From the IMG/VR virus record IMGVR_UViG_3300008339_000252, positions 1 through 34,095 of that record: DNA of 34,095 bases. One strand, written 5' to 3'. Made by a program: the position numbers and the translations under genes. Origin of the DNA: a virus. How positions within the stretch are numbered: the stretch's first letter is position 1; every line of letters begins with the position of its first letter. The notes under the pieces are model-generated. The model was not told the origin of the DNA. It saw only the letters and a list, made by a program, of their open reading frames with translations, and did not search any database. Shown piece after piece: positions 22,797-32,136 of this stretch.

Positions 22797-24557
22797 TTAG
22801 AACTTCATAATAATCTTAATAACTTCTGTTTGGTTATTAGATCTGGAAATTGAGTCTGTGTTTTCTATATATAGAACTTCTCCAGAACCTATTACAAGAT
22901 CGGGAGGAAGTTTGGATGTAATATTTGCTGATGCAGAGCTTGTGTTACCGATTAAATCAATAGTAGGATTAAACGTACCACGCTCGTCAGTTAAAAATAT
23001 ATAGTTGCTGTCAATAGAATGGAAAACAGCGTTTGTAGTAGATAAGTCTGTTTGGTACACGGGTTCGTCTGCTTGAAATGTTCCTGTTACAGTGCTATAA
23101 GTATATTTGGCTCGTTGATCAAACGTATTAAAGTTCTTGGTGATATTATTTATCTGATAACTAGAAACGTTTGCTGTGGCATTGGAAGTTGCCCCAGTCA
23201 CAATTTGACCAGTAGTAAACGTACCTGTTACGTTGGATAATCTTAAAGTAGATCCAGAAAAATATGTGACAACTCCGGAAGCGTTTGTGTTGGCCTGACT
23301 CACTATTTCTTCATCAACATATGCTCCAATAACTGAAGATAAAGCAAATTCAACGTTAGCGAATAAAGGATCTTTTAAAATTCCAATTGTTCTAAAATCA
23401 TTAGTTGATGGAATTGTATTAGCTTCAGTGTTAGCAAACGATACACTAAATCCTAGATACTTACCTCCAAGCTCATATTCTGGGTCAGCTCCATGACCAC
23501 CCTTTGGTCCAATAATTACACTAAGACTCGCAGCATTTGAAACTCCTCCCGTATTACCTACAACGGTGGCTGTAGCAAAAGAGTAATTCTGGCCACGCTC
23601 AATAATTTCTACCCGATAAATGGAATTACCAGAAGATGTGTTGACAAGAGCTCGAGCTTTGGCGTTACTGCCATCTCCAAGAATATTAATGGATGGAGTT
23701 ATTTCGTAGCTTGAAGTTGTATCAGGAGCTACTGTAAATGCTGTATCAATAGTAGCTACTTTATCTGTTCCAATAACAGCATAATCTACAATCTTACGTA
23801 TTTGACCTAACCCAGTCCCAGTACTAATGTACATAAAACTATCATTGTAGAAATCATTATTTGCACTTGCTCCGCTTGCAAGACCATACTTGGTCGTGTC
23901 TCCCCCAATACGAAGATTTGTTGCCTCAAATGTATTAGCAAACGAAGAATTATAATTTGATCCTCCGCTAGAAATTGTTATAACGTCAATAGCTCCGCTA
24001 ACAGCATTGGCTGTTACATTAGCATTGGGAATTACAGGAATAAAATCTGCTGTTGAAAATTTATCAAAATCATTTTTAGAAATACTATACATGTATTTCC
24101 ACACATATCCATCACTTGTACTATAATATTCATCATCAGCTGCAGTATCAGCAAATTCCGGCCGTTGAGTAGATGGAGCTCCTCCATTATTATCTAAAAC
24201 TTTAAAAACATGATATTGGGCTGCGGCATCGGTCAATACATAAAATGCTGTATTAGATAAATCTACATTACTATCATATTTGGTATATACTGTGTTGCTA
24301 ATCCAATCATATCTACTAATCATTATTTTAGCATCATCTGCTGACACTCGTTTTCCAAAAATCATATTTCGGAAAGAGTCTACATCTATTTCTTGTATGC
24401 TATTTATTGGCGAAGGAACAATAGCGTCTCCATTAGCATAAGAAGTATGTCTACCCACAAAAACATAATAGGCATTGTTAGCTGCTTCGGATATAGATTC
24501 TCGCAGTTGTTTTGCGTTATTTAATCTAAAATAATCGGTTATAAGTTGTTTGGCCAT
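22797..24557 (-). CDS. 8: Baseplate wedge protein gp8
   Basis: A 586-residue protein. The N-terminal 200 residues match the gp8 pattern of T4-like phages: LITDYFRLNNAKQLRESISE, NAYYVFVGRHTSY, a YDWISNTVYTKYDSN segment, TAFYVLTDAAAQYHVFKVLD, and DGYVWKYMYSIS near residues 170-180. Gp8 forms part of the baseplate wedge with gp6, gp7 and gp10. At 586 residues it is longer than T4 gp8 (334 residues); the extra C-terminal half carries beta modules (TFTTGQIVTGATSNATANV) shared with other proteins here. Its place directly after gp7 and before the large structural protein fits the T4 order. Confidence 0.85.
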   Translation of the reverse strand: MAKQLITDYFRLNNAKQLRESISEAANNAYYVFVGRHTSYANGDAIVPSPINSIQEIDVDSFRNMIFGKRVSADDAKIMISRYDWISNTVYTKYDSNVDLSNTAFYVLTDAAAQYHVFKVLDNNGGAPSTQRPEFADTAADDEYYSTSDGYVWKYMYSISKNDFDKFSTADFIPVIPNANVTANAVSGAIDVITISSGGSNYNSSFANTFEATNLRIGGDTTKYGLASGASANNDFYNDSFMYISTGTGLGQIRKIVDYAVIGTDKVATIDTAFTVAPDTTSSYEITPSINILGDGSNAKARALVNTSSGNSIYRVEIIERGQNYSFATATVVGNTGGVSNAASLSVIIGPKGGHGADPEYELGGKYLGFSVSFANTEANTIPSTNDFRTIGILKDPLFANVEFALSSVIGAYVDEEIVSQANTNASGVVTYFSGSTLRLSNVTGTFTTGQIVTGATSNATANVSSYQINNITKNFNTFDQRAKYTYSTVTGTFQADEPVYQTDLSTTNAVFHSIDSNYIFLTDERGTFNPTIDLIGNTSSASANITSKLPPDLVIGSGEVLYIENTDSISRSNNQTEVIKIIMKF

Positions 24558-24558
24558 A

Positions 24559-27500
24559 TTAGGTATCTAGTGTAATACTAATGTAAGAAACGTTTGCTAC
24601 TGCCCCTGAGTTTGCTCCTGTTACTAAAGAAGAGGAAACAAAATTAGAGAATGTATTTGTTACACGTAATGTATTTATGGAGCTTGTTGCAACGTATGTA
24701 TTGGTAGCATTTGTTACAGAAGCTGTATTAGCATATGCATTGGAGGTTACGCCATATACTATAGTATTTGTATTCCAACTACCATCAACGAGTCGTATTT
24801 GCACTTGAGTGCTGTTAGCTACGAATACCGTACCATTAGCAGTATGAATGCCTCCCATTACATTTGCTTGATATACAACTTCTCCTACAGCAAATGAGCC
24901 AGTTACCGTATTTCCTTGCTGTACGTCGTTTATTGTCAGGGTTCTACCAATAATAGCCTCAAACGTAGCCGAAGTGTCAATTGTACCTTCTATTAATTTT
25001 GTATATACTGTACTATGACTAGCATTAGAAGATATAGCAACTACGTTAGCACTACTTGTATTTGTGCTAAAATTAGGAGTCGATATTTGCGTATATTGTT
25101 CAATGTATGGTTGATTATTTGCAATAATTATAACCCCAGAAGCGTTTTGAAATATACCATTGGCCGATCCTTGATTAACTTTTTCTCCAACTACAAATGA
25201 TCCATTACCACTATTTACATTTAAATCTATGACTCTACTTGCAGTCTCTATAATGTTGCTGCCTTCAAAACTTGGAGCTGAATCAACAATAACTTTGCCG
25301 AAAAATTCTGTACCAGCTGTATGAACAACTGCCTTTAATATATCCGCATACTTACTAAGGGGAATTCTTGATTGAACTTCATAGCTATGATCTTGATAAT
25401 AGGATCCATCATGTATTTTATCTACACTATTAAGAAACCCACGCTCCGTTTCAAAATAACCTTCACTTATTCCTTGATTTTCCACTACTGTTCTGGCTGT
25501 TACAACAAATGCATTATTAGCTTTAGCCATGCTTACATTTTCATCGTCTACATATCCAAATCCTGAATCTAATACTTGTACTCTTGATACTGCTGTATTA
25601 GCAATTTGAACGTTTGCAGATATATCAGCATTCTCTCCTAACGCGTTGGTAGTTATATCTTCCGCTGCATCAACTATACTAGCAGTAGCTCCTGAAGACC
25701 TACCTAAAATTGTATATCCAGCATAAAACTCATTATTTAAATTTAATTTTTTTACTTTTATTATACTTGTGTTACTAGTTTTTATAGAACCAGTAGTTAT
25801 TATTACAAGAGTTGTATTGTTGGCTTGAGTTACTGTTGCTGTTGCATTAGATGTTAGTGTATTGATTCCATAGGTATTAACAAAAGTGCCGGTAGTATTG
25901 CTAACTTTAATTGTACCTGCACCTGCAACAAGATTTGTTTGATATACAAATCCCGATGCTGTATTAGATGTTCCGTTACTTTGCCAAATATACTCTCCTA
26001 TTTCAGGAGCACTTGTGGGGGACCCATTTGCTGCGGTCCCTGAAAAAGAAGCGACGGTAAGTTGTTGACCGGTAGAATTGCTCGACATTTCTACTGTCTC
26101 GCCGTTAACAAACAACCCAGTCAATGCAGTAACTTTAAGAGTAACATCTCGTTTTCCTAAAGCAGCAACTTCAGGTTCTATTACCAACACATAAGGATCA
26201 TCGTTATAGGACTCTCCTGGATTAATAGCAGTTAATACAGATATTTCTCCAATATTTTTAGTACTTTGGCGTAAAAGATTTTGAAGAGTTGTATTAATAT
26301 CTCCTGCGGGGTATTTTACAAACCCATAACCATTAGCTGCAACATTTGAGTTACTCCCATCAAGAAGTACACTCATAAAGGCAACGTTGCCGGAATTATT
26401 AGCTCGTAATAAGTCTGGATATAAAGCTACTGTCTCATCATTCGTAATACCTCCAACACTAAATGTAGCTCCTGTACCAGTGCTAATGGAAATAATAGTA
26501 GCATATGTGTTAGAATTTAATCCATAAATGTAATTGCCTGTATATGATACAAAAGTATTTGTAATATTGTATATTCCCAAAGAAGTGTTAGAAACAAACA
26601 TTACATTACCAGTTGCTGTGGAATTTACAAAATTAGCTATTACAGCTGTAGCAGTGTTACCTTGAAGACTGAAAGTAGAGTCTACGTTCATGCTTCCTGT
26701 CAAAGGAAGTAACGTTAATGTTCCTGCACTTGTATTTGTAATTGCGTTAGATAAAATTAAAGCATTAGCAGAAACAGCTCCATTACCGACATGATAATTC
26801 TCTACAATAGCTCCATTAGCCCACAGTGCGGAATTAGCAGTAGAAGTGTATTCAAGTGTAGCTAGAGGTTGTTGTATTGTTTCAAAACGCTCAAATCCTG
26901 TAATAGAGGTATTAGAATTCGTTACGCTGCTAATACTTAAATTGCGAGAAGATATTACTACTTGAGCATTTGTAGAATATCCAAACCCGCCGTCAATAAT
27001 TCTAAAATTTACACGACCTGTTTCTGTTGTTATTTCTGTGACCAAAGCTTTGCCTTGTCGGCCACTTCCATTAGTTATTGTTAAAAGATCCCCCTTACTA
27101 AAGTTTTGACCTCCGTTGGTTACTATAAGAGAAGTAAGAGAACCAATCATCTGGGGAGCATTTTCTATAACAGGATTGGATCTAATTGTAATCCGTTCTG
27201 TAAACAAAAAATTACCAGTGACAGCGCTTAGAAAAAATACATCTATAAATTTACCAGCAACGCGTTTTGTTACAATCCGCTCAACATAAGCAACAGCTCC
27301 GGATGTTGTGCCTAATATCACTTGTCCTAGAAAACGTAAATTATCTCTCTTAGGGGTAACTTCAATATATTGAGGAATTGTCCATTTGCTATCAGATGGC
27401 TTAAATACATCTTCGCCCGGATAATATACAGTAGAATTTACATTGTAGAGAAGTCTTAATAAAAGTTGTACTCCTCGCTCTGTACCTTTTGTGCGATATA

Positions 27501-27780
27501 AATCTTGTACATGCTTAATAAAAAGTCTTTTATTTGTTATTGCTGTAAAAGGAAGATCTGCAAGATATTTTTGATTGAAGTGAGTTAGAAAGCTGTCGAG
27601 GGTTGTATCCACATCTCTATAATTAGATAATTTTCTTGATTCATGAGCAGCTTGCCCTGTAGATTGCATCCACTCGTAATAGGTTTCTACAAATAGTATA
27701 AAGTCAGCCCCCTCATCCCTATAAAAAGAAGGAAATTGGGACTCCACAAAAGGAGTGATAAAGGACTCGATGTTTATCAT
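24559..27780 (-). CDS. 7: Baseplate wedge protein, gp7-like
   Basis: A 1073-residue protein, close to the size of T4 gp7 (1032 residues), lying between gp6 and gp8 as gp7 does in T4. The N-terminus, IESFITPFVESQFPSFYRDE followed by FVETYYEWMQSTGQA and a GTERGVQLLLRLLYN helix near residue 100, matches the wedge-initiator protein of marine T4-like phages. The rest is a chain of beta modules with repeated FVVGEKV..A.G and GSFAVGEVVYQA units. The ATG overlaps the gp6 stop by 4 nt. I assign gp7 by position, size and N-terminal pattern; direct similarity to T4 gp7 is not obvious by eye. Confidence 0.75.
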   Translation of the reverse strand: MINIESFITPFVESQFPSFYRDEGADFILFVETYYEWMQSTGQAAHESRKLSNYRDVDTTLDSFLTHFNQKYLADLPFTAITNKRLFIKHVQDLYRTKGTERGVQLLLRLLYNVNSTVYYPGEDVFKPSDSKWTIPQYIEVTPKRDNLRFLGQVILGTTSGAVAYVERIVTKRVAGKFIDVFFLSAVTGNFLFTERITIRSNPVIENAPQMIGSLTSLIVTNGGQNFSKGDLLTITNGSGRQGKALVTEITTETGRVNFRIIDGGFGYSTNAQVVISSRNLSISSVTNSNTSITGFERFETIQQPLATLEYTSTANSALWANGAIVENYHVGNGAVSANALILSNAITNTSAGTLTLLPLTGSMNVDSTFSLQGNTATAVIANFVNSTATGNVMFVSNTSLGIYNITNTFVSYTGNYIYGLNSNTYATIISISTGTGATFSVGGITNDETVALYPDLLRANNSGNVAFMSVLLDGSNSNVAANGYGFVKYPAGDINTTLQNLLRQSTKNIGEISVLTAINPGESYNDDPYVLVIEPEVAALGKRDVTLKVTALTGLFVNGETVEMSSNSTGQQLTVASFSGTAANGSPTSAPEIGEYIWQSNGTSNTASGFVYQTNLVAGAGTIKVSNTTGTFVNTYGINTLTSNATATVTQANNTTLVIITTGSIKTSNTSIIKVKKLNLNNEFYAGYTILGRSSGATASIVDAAEDITTNALGENADISANVQIANTAVSRVQVLDSGFGYVDDENVSMAKANNAFVVTARTVVENQGISEGYFETERGFLNSVDKIHDGSYYQDHSYEVQSRIPLSKYADILKAVVHTAGTEFFGKVIVDSAPSFEGSNIIETASRVIDLNVNSGNGSFVVGEKVNQGSANGIFQNASGVIIIANNQPYIEQYTQISTPNFSTNTSSANVVAISSNASHSTVYTKLIEGTIDTSATFEAIIGRTLTINDVQQGNTVTGSFAVGEVVYQANVMGGIHTANGTVFVANSTQVQIRLVDGSWNTNTIVYGVTSNAYANTASVTNATNTYVATSSINTLRVTNTFSNFVSSSLVTGANSGAVANVSYISITLDT

Positions 27781-29576
27781 TCTTTAACGGCTACCACATT
27801 TACTATAACATCATTATCTGGCAAAGAAAGAATATAATTCTTAGTAGTGGATATATCTTTTTCCAGAGGATTTACAAAGAGGTTAAAATGACCACCTGGA
27901 TGGATATAACTATCAACAATTAACCTACTAATAACTACCCTGCCTATTGTGTAATCCACAGTACCTACTCTAATGAGAAGTGTATTTTTATCTTCTCCTT
28001 CAGCTGTATAAACTCCCAAGTTGCCATTTAAATCATCTTGGAGATTACACAATCGACCTCCATATTGAAATGTCATACTGTAAACTGCTTTAACTGTTGT
28101 TTCTATAAAATCATCATAAGAAATTGTATATGTCGTAGATAATGGGAAGCCAAAATCAATAATATTATTATATACAACTCCTGGAGTTACAAATAATTTT
28201 TTATATGGCACTGTATAAACGTCAGCACTTATAATGCTGTTGTGAGCGTTGTTTATATCTTCTACCAACTTACTATATCTAAGAGTTTTCTTAAACCCAT
28301 TTAGTTTTGTATTGTTGTAAGTGCTTATAGCAGTTCTAACTAACGTGGCTATATCATTTGTTTGTAATGTTGTTAGATTAACATTATATCTTACAAGGGA
28401 TTGACACTCTACGTAAACAAAGTCTGGATCAATAAAAACTGGATCAATAGCAAGAGGAGATCTTGTTTTTATAAAATCATAATATTTTTGTTTGGATGAA
28501 TCAGATGCCCCATCAAGATTTTCATTATCAACAGCAATAAAGACTTTGCCATACTGAGGAGGATTTGCATCTTCCCCTCCATAAGCTGATACTGCTTGTA
28601 TCTCAGGGAATGTCGCTAATAATAGAGTTTCAAAGTCAGAAGCTGTTACAGCACGCTCTTGATTTTGATAATGTCTTGGTGCATTAAATTTGATTGACTC
28701 AATTGTTTCGTTGACTGCCCCGCCGGTAGCTGTTGATATAGTGGTAATACTACTGACATTAGATTGGCCTGAGATGGATCCGTCCACATCAAAAGTACGA
28801 GCTCCGTTAGGCAGTTCACCATTACATACTCTATATTCTACTGAAACAACAGACCCACTTTTAGGTTGACGACCAACAATGCCATCTCCAAAAATAACTT
28901 CATATTGAGAATTTTCAGCTGCTTGTAAAAAATAAATTTGAGAGTTTCCTGTTAGTCCAAGGAAAGAAGAGGTTCGAGTGTACACTAACGTATTAGCTCC
29001 ATTATCCTCTACTACCACCACAGTAATACTTCTAGTATCTACAGTAGAATTTGTTAATACAAATCTTTGAGATGTATTAGAAGAGTCGTATATAAAAGAA
29101 TCAGTTACAAATGATCCCTCATATACTGTTAAGTTAGCAGTAAATACATTGTTGCTAAGTGTTAAAACAGAAGATTCGTTTGTAGTAAAAGAATAATTGT
29201 TGCTACCCACTTTGGAAGTGAATGATGTTCCTTTTGGAACTATTAACGCGGATACAGATGTTGATGGAGTAATTGTAAAAGAAATTTGAGCCTCGGCTGA
29301 TCTAAAAGATCGAGGCACGTAGTTTAATTCTTTAGCATGAGACACAGCGCTGTCTCTCAATGCTGCTGTATCCAAAAACATCTCACTACCTACCATATTA
29401 AGATAATAAGAATTTAGATAGGTATTGTAAGACAGTACGTCCAACAATTGGTTGATGTTGGATCCTTCAAAGTCCACATCCTGAAAAGGAGAGCTTGAAC
29501 TCTTAAGATAATTTTTTAAATTTGTTTTAATTGTCTCAAAATCGAGACCAACTAAACTAACGCTCGTATTTGCCAT
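27777..29576 (-). CDS. 6: Baseplate wedge protein gp6
   Basis: A 599-residue protein (T4 gp6 is 660). It has the gp6/J-like baseplate signature: LSYNTYLNSYYLNMVGSEMF and DSAVSHAKELNYVPRSFRSA near residues 50-95, YEVIFGDGIVGRQP near 235-248, NGARTFDVDG, and RAVTASDFETLLLATFPEIQ near 315-335. Gp6 dimers form the continuous ring of the inner baseplate with gp25 and gp53. The ATG shares one base with the gp25 stop (TAATG). The C-terminal part (YVECQSLVRYNVNLTTLQTN) is also conserved in the family. No oddity except a hairpin-forming DNA stretch near 29290-29316. Confidence 0.9.
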   Translation of the reverse strand: MANTSVSLVGLDFETIKTNLKNYLKSSSSPFQDVDFEGSNINQLLDVLSYNTYLNSYYLNMVGSEMFLDTAALRDSAVSHAKELNYVPRSFRSAEAQISFTITPSTSVSALIVPKGTSFTSKVGSNNYSFTTNESSVLTLSNNVFTANLTVYEGSFVTDSFIYDSSNTSQRFVLTNSTVDTRSITVVVVEDNGANTLVYTRTSSFLGLTGNSQIYFLQAAENSQYEVIFGDGIVGRQPKSGSVVSVEYRVCNGELPNGARTFDVDGSISGQSNVSSITTISTATGGAVNETIESIKFNAPRHYQNQERAVTASDFETLLLATFPEIQAVSAYGGEDANPPQYGKVFIAVDNENLDGASDSSKQKYYDFIKTRSPLAIDPVFIDPDFVYVECQSLVRYNVNLTTLQTNDIATLVRTAISTYNNTKLNGFKKTLRYSKLVEDINNAHNSIISADVYTVPYKKLFVTPGVVYNNIIDFGFPLSTTYTISYDDFIETTVKAVYSMTFQYGGRLCNLQDDLNGNLGVYTAEGEDKNTLLIRVGTVDYTIGRVVISRLIVDSYIHPGGHFNLFVNPLEKDISTTKNYILSLPDNDVIVNVVAVKE

Positions 29577-30004
29577 TAGCGTGTCCTGTTAAGTAATATT
29601 TCTAATGTAACTGGGTCTGATTTATTTATTACACTAAAAACAATGGTTACTGCATATGCATTTGCTTCTTCTAATACTGTGACAATTACTTCAATTAAAT
29701 TAGCACGAGGCTCAAAGTTGTTTATAGCTTCCTCAACATAGTCTCTTACTAAGCTTTCTGTTTGAGGGGACATCTGTTCAAACAATAGCGCCCGTATGTT
29801 TCCTCCAAAAATAGGATTAAAAAACCGCTCGCCGCGATCCGTAAGTAATATGTTTTTAATAGAAGCTTTTACAGCATCCTCATTAGTTTCTACAATTAAA
29901 TCTAAAGTATTAGAATTAATATAAAAAGGCGTCGTGAGATCTGAATATATCTCTTCTACACGAGCTGTTTGAGTATTCCGTCGAGTTTTTTTAATAACAG
30001 CCAT
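29576..30004 (-). CDS. 25: Baseplate wedge protein gp25
   Basis: A 142-residue protein of the GPW/gp25 family (T4 gp25 is 132 residues). Hallmarks are NEDAVKASIKNILLTDRGER (residues about 41-60), NPIFGGNIRALLFEQMSPQT and a NNFEPRANLIEVIVTVLEEA strand. Gp25 lies near the junction of baseplate and sheath and seeds sheath assembly; related proteins act in type VI secretion. Its place between gp5 and gp6 fits. A short gap of 3 nt separates it from gp5. Confidence 0.92.
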   Translation of the reverse strand: MAVIKKTRRNTQTARVEEIYSDLTTPFYINSNTLDLIVETNEDAVKASIKNILLTDRGERFFNPIFGGNIRALLFEQMSPQTESLVRDYVEEAINNFEPRANLIEVIVTVLEEANAYAVTIVFSVINKSDPVTLEILLNRTR

Positions 30005-30007
30005 TTA

Positions 30008-30892
30008 TTATCCGTTGTATTCTGCCGCTGTAATTGATAAAGTATTTACAGTTTGACATTCCACTCCCTGAGAAACATCCACTCCTCCCGAAACATTAAA
30101 CGATCCTTGCAAAGAAGCTGTTCCTCCTGTAGCAGTTATATTTGCAACATGAAGGGTACCTTCTACAAACGTATCGCCTGTTATCGTCACTTTTCCGTCT
30201 ACAGTAGCTTGTGGAGTTTTTAACATCGTACTGCCATCGACATTAATATTAGCATTTCCTTTAATGTCAACAGTAACATTGCCTTGAACATACACAACAT
30301 CATTACCAGCAGTTATTTGATAACGATTGCCAGCTGCTTTGGATACATATTGTCCGTTTTCATTTATCTCCACATAAGTGCCAGACTTATGGTATAAATG
30401 AATTCGCTCAAAGTTTGGTGTATCATCTAGCTCAATTACATGTCCACTTTCGGTACGAATTACTTTATTATAGGGGTATTTAGCATTGTATGCAGAACCT
30501 GGTTCTGGACCTAGCTGAGCCTTATTAATTAAATTAATTTCTCGAGCTTCTGGCGGAACATCATGGTTGTCAACGTTAATCCCAGGTATGCCAGCAATTG
30601 CTCCCATAATCACAGGATTGTTGCCATCTTCTCCATCCATGAAAAATCCAATGACAGTAGTACCAACTTGTATACCTACTGGGGCTTGACCAACCTTATT
30701 ATGATTGGCGCCAGTAACTGAGCTCATTACAGTTGCAAAAGGTAGACTTGCTGTATCCACACGGCTCTGTTTTTGGGAGTGTACGTTATAAATTCTTACA
30801 CGCACTCTACCAAGTTTTAAAGGATCTTCTCTATCTTCCACAACTCCAAGAAACCATCTAAACCCTTCTTCGCCTATGTGTCTTGTTGTCAT
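30008..30892 (-). CDS. 5: Central spike protein gp5 (VgrG-like), without lysozyme domain
   Basis: A 294-residue protein, about half the size of T4 gp5 (575). Residues about 10-110 are an OB-fold domain (FRWFLGVVEDREDPLKLGRV and GTTVIGFFMDGEDGNNPVIM). Residues about 148-185 hold the VgrG-like SGHVIELDDTPNFERIHLYH and KSGTYVEINENG. The last ~90 residues are a triple beta-helix-like run (NVTVDIKGNANINVDGS and onward). The T4 muralytic domain between OB and beta-helix is absent. The stop is at the gp25 side; the ATG overlaps the hub stop by 4 nt. It forms the membrane-piercing tip under the hub. Confidence 0.9.
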   Translation of the reverse strand: MTTRHIGEEGFRWFLGVVEDREDPLKLGRVRVRIYNVHSQKQSRVDTASLPFATVMSSVTGANHNKVGQAPVGIQVGTTVIGFFMDGEDGNNPVIMGAIAGIPGINVDNHDVPPEAREINLINKAQLGPEPGSAYNAKYPYNKVIRTESGHVIELDDTPNFERIHLYHKSGTYVEINENGQYVSKAAGNRYQITAGNDVVYVQGNVTVDIKGNANINVDGSTMLKTPQATVDGKVTITGDTFVEGTLHVANITATGGTASLQGSFNVSGGVDVSQGVECQTVNTLSITAAEYNG

Positions 30893-32136
30893 GCGTTAAA
30901 TCCTATCTTATTACAGTCAAATGCTACATTATGTTTAAATTTTTTATCTTCTTGGGTAATAATATGTCGTAACTTAGTAATCATATATTTGCCAGAGAAA
31001 CGATTATCGTTAGATTTTTTCTCTGTGGTTCCTGATGTGTCAGGTAGATTTAATTCTATCATATCTCCCACTGTCAAGTAATTATCTCCATAAGCCATAC
31101 ACCGAGTAACGTTTTGATTAAATAATTTTACAAATGAGTGTCTATATCCCATTAAGTCTGAAACAAAATCATTACCCTTACTTGAGTCTTTTGGAGCAAA
31201 CATAAAATACGGAGCCCCTTGTCCAGCTTCACTTAATATTTTATTGGTGTTAGGTATTTTTGCTTTCTTATCCCCAGTCTCAAATTTATGAGCTTGTTTA
31301 CTTAATTCAAATGATACTTCTTCAAATTCTTTTGATAGCATATCAAAAGAGCGTACAGTATTTTTAAACATTCCCCCAGCCATTTTATCAATAGTATCAA
31401 ATTTGGAAAGATGCTCATAACGTTGAAGATTGCGAAAGGCATGAGCTTGTCGTTGTTTATCGGAAATGACATCAGGACTGTAAGTAAACACTTTAGATTT
31501 AATTGTTTTGGATCCATCTTCAATTAACTTTTCTAAGGATACAAAATTAAATCCATATTGGTTTTCATAAAAAACAAAAACGCCTCCAGAAGGTCTTTTT
31601 GCTACGGCCTTCTGTCTTAGAAAATCGATTGCTTGGAAAGGATTCATTTTAGGAATAGCAATTGGAATTAATCCTCTTGTGGTTTCAACAATTGTTGGTT
31701 TTTTTGTAGTTAATTCATTGACAACAATATCTGCCACCATTTCAGCTACTGTATTGTTATATCCTTTATCTACTTGCTTAACGCTATTAGCAAAATGCTC
31801 AGGGGATACGCATTTTAAAATATAAGCAGATGCCTTACCGGTTGGATTTGCAACAGTACCATCTACAGCAAAGGTGCGAAGTTTATAGTTGGTTGGCTTA
31901 TCTCTTCCAGGAGTAATGTAGGAAATTTCTACATCTTCTTCCCCAATGATTGGAAGATCTTTAACTAAGTTAGCACTATCTACCATCATTAATTCCGCAT
32001 ATACAGTTGGCTCTTCTATATCTTCAAAAATAGAAAGAGACATAGTTTGAGCTCGTATATCTAAAGTAACTGATTTGTTGGTGTTAGTGATCCTAATACC
32101 AATTATCTTAATATCGCCTGGCTCAATTTGCTTCAT
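30889..32136 (-). CDS. 27: Baseplate central hub protein, gp27-like
   Basis: A 415-residue protein (T4 gp27 is 391). It begins MKQIEPGDIKIIGIRITNTN, then FEDIEEPTVYAELMMVD, LPIIGEEDVEISYITPG and a FRNLQRYEHLSKFDTIDKM region, and ends with KHNVAFDCNKIG. The early strand pattern (two-layer barrel with PIIGEEDVEI) is that of phage hub proteins that cap the tube and bind the gp5 trimer. It directly precedes the gp5 gene, with which it overlaps (ATGA), as expected for subunits that assemble together. The gp27 label is by position, size and strand pattern. Confidence 0.78.
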   Translation of the reverse strand: MKQIEPGDIKIIGIRITNTNKSVTLDIRAQTMSLSIFEDIEEPTVYAELMMVDSANLVKDLPIIGEEDVEISYITPGRDKPTNYKLRTFAVDGTVANPTGKASAYILKCVSPEHFANSVKQVDKGYNNTVAEMVADIVVNELTTKKPTIVETTRGLIPIAIPKMNPFQAIDFLRQKAVAKRPSGGVFVFYENQYGFNFVSLEKLIEDGSKTIKSKVFTYSPDVISDKQRQAHAFRNLQRYEHLSKFDTIDKMAGGMFKNTVRSFDMLSKEFEEVSFELSKQAHKFETGDKKAKIPNTNKILSEAGQGAPYFMFAPKDSSKGNDFVSDLMGYRHSFVKLFNQNVTRCMAYGDNYLTVGDMIELNLPDTSGTTEKKSNDNRFSGKYMITKLRHIITQEDKKFKHNVAFDCNKIGFNA

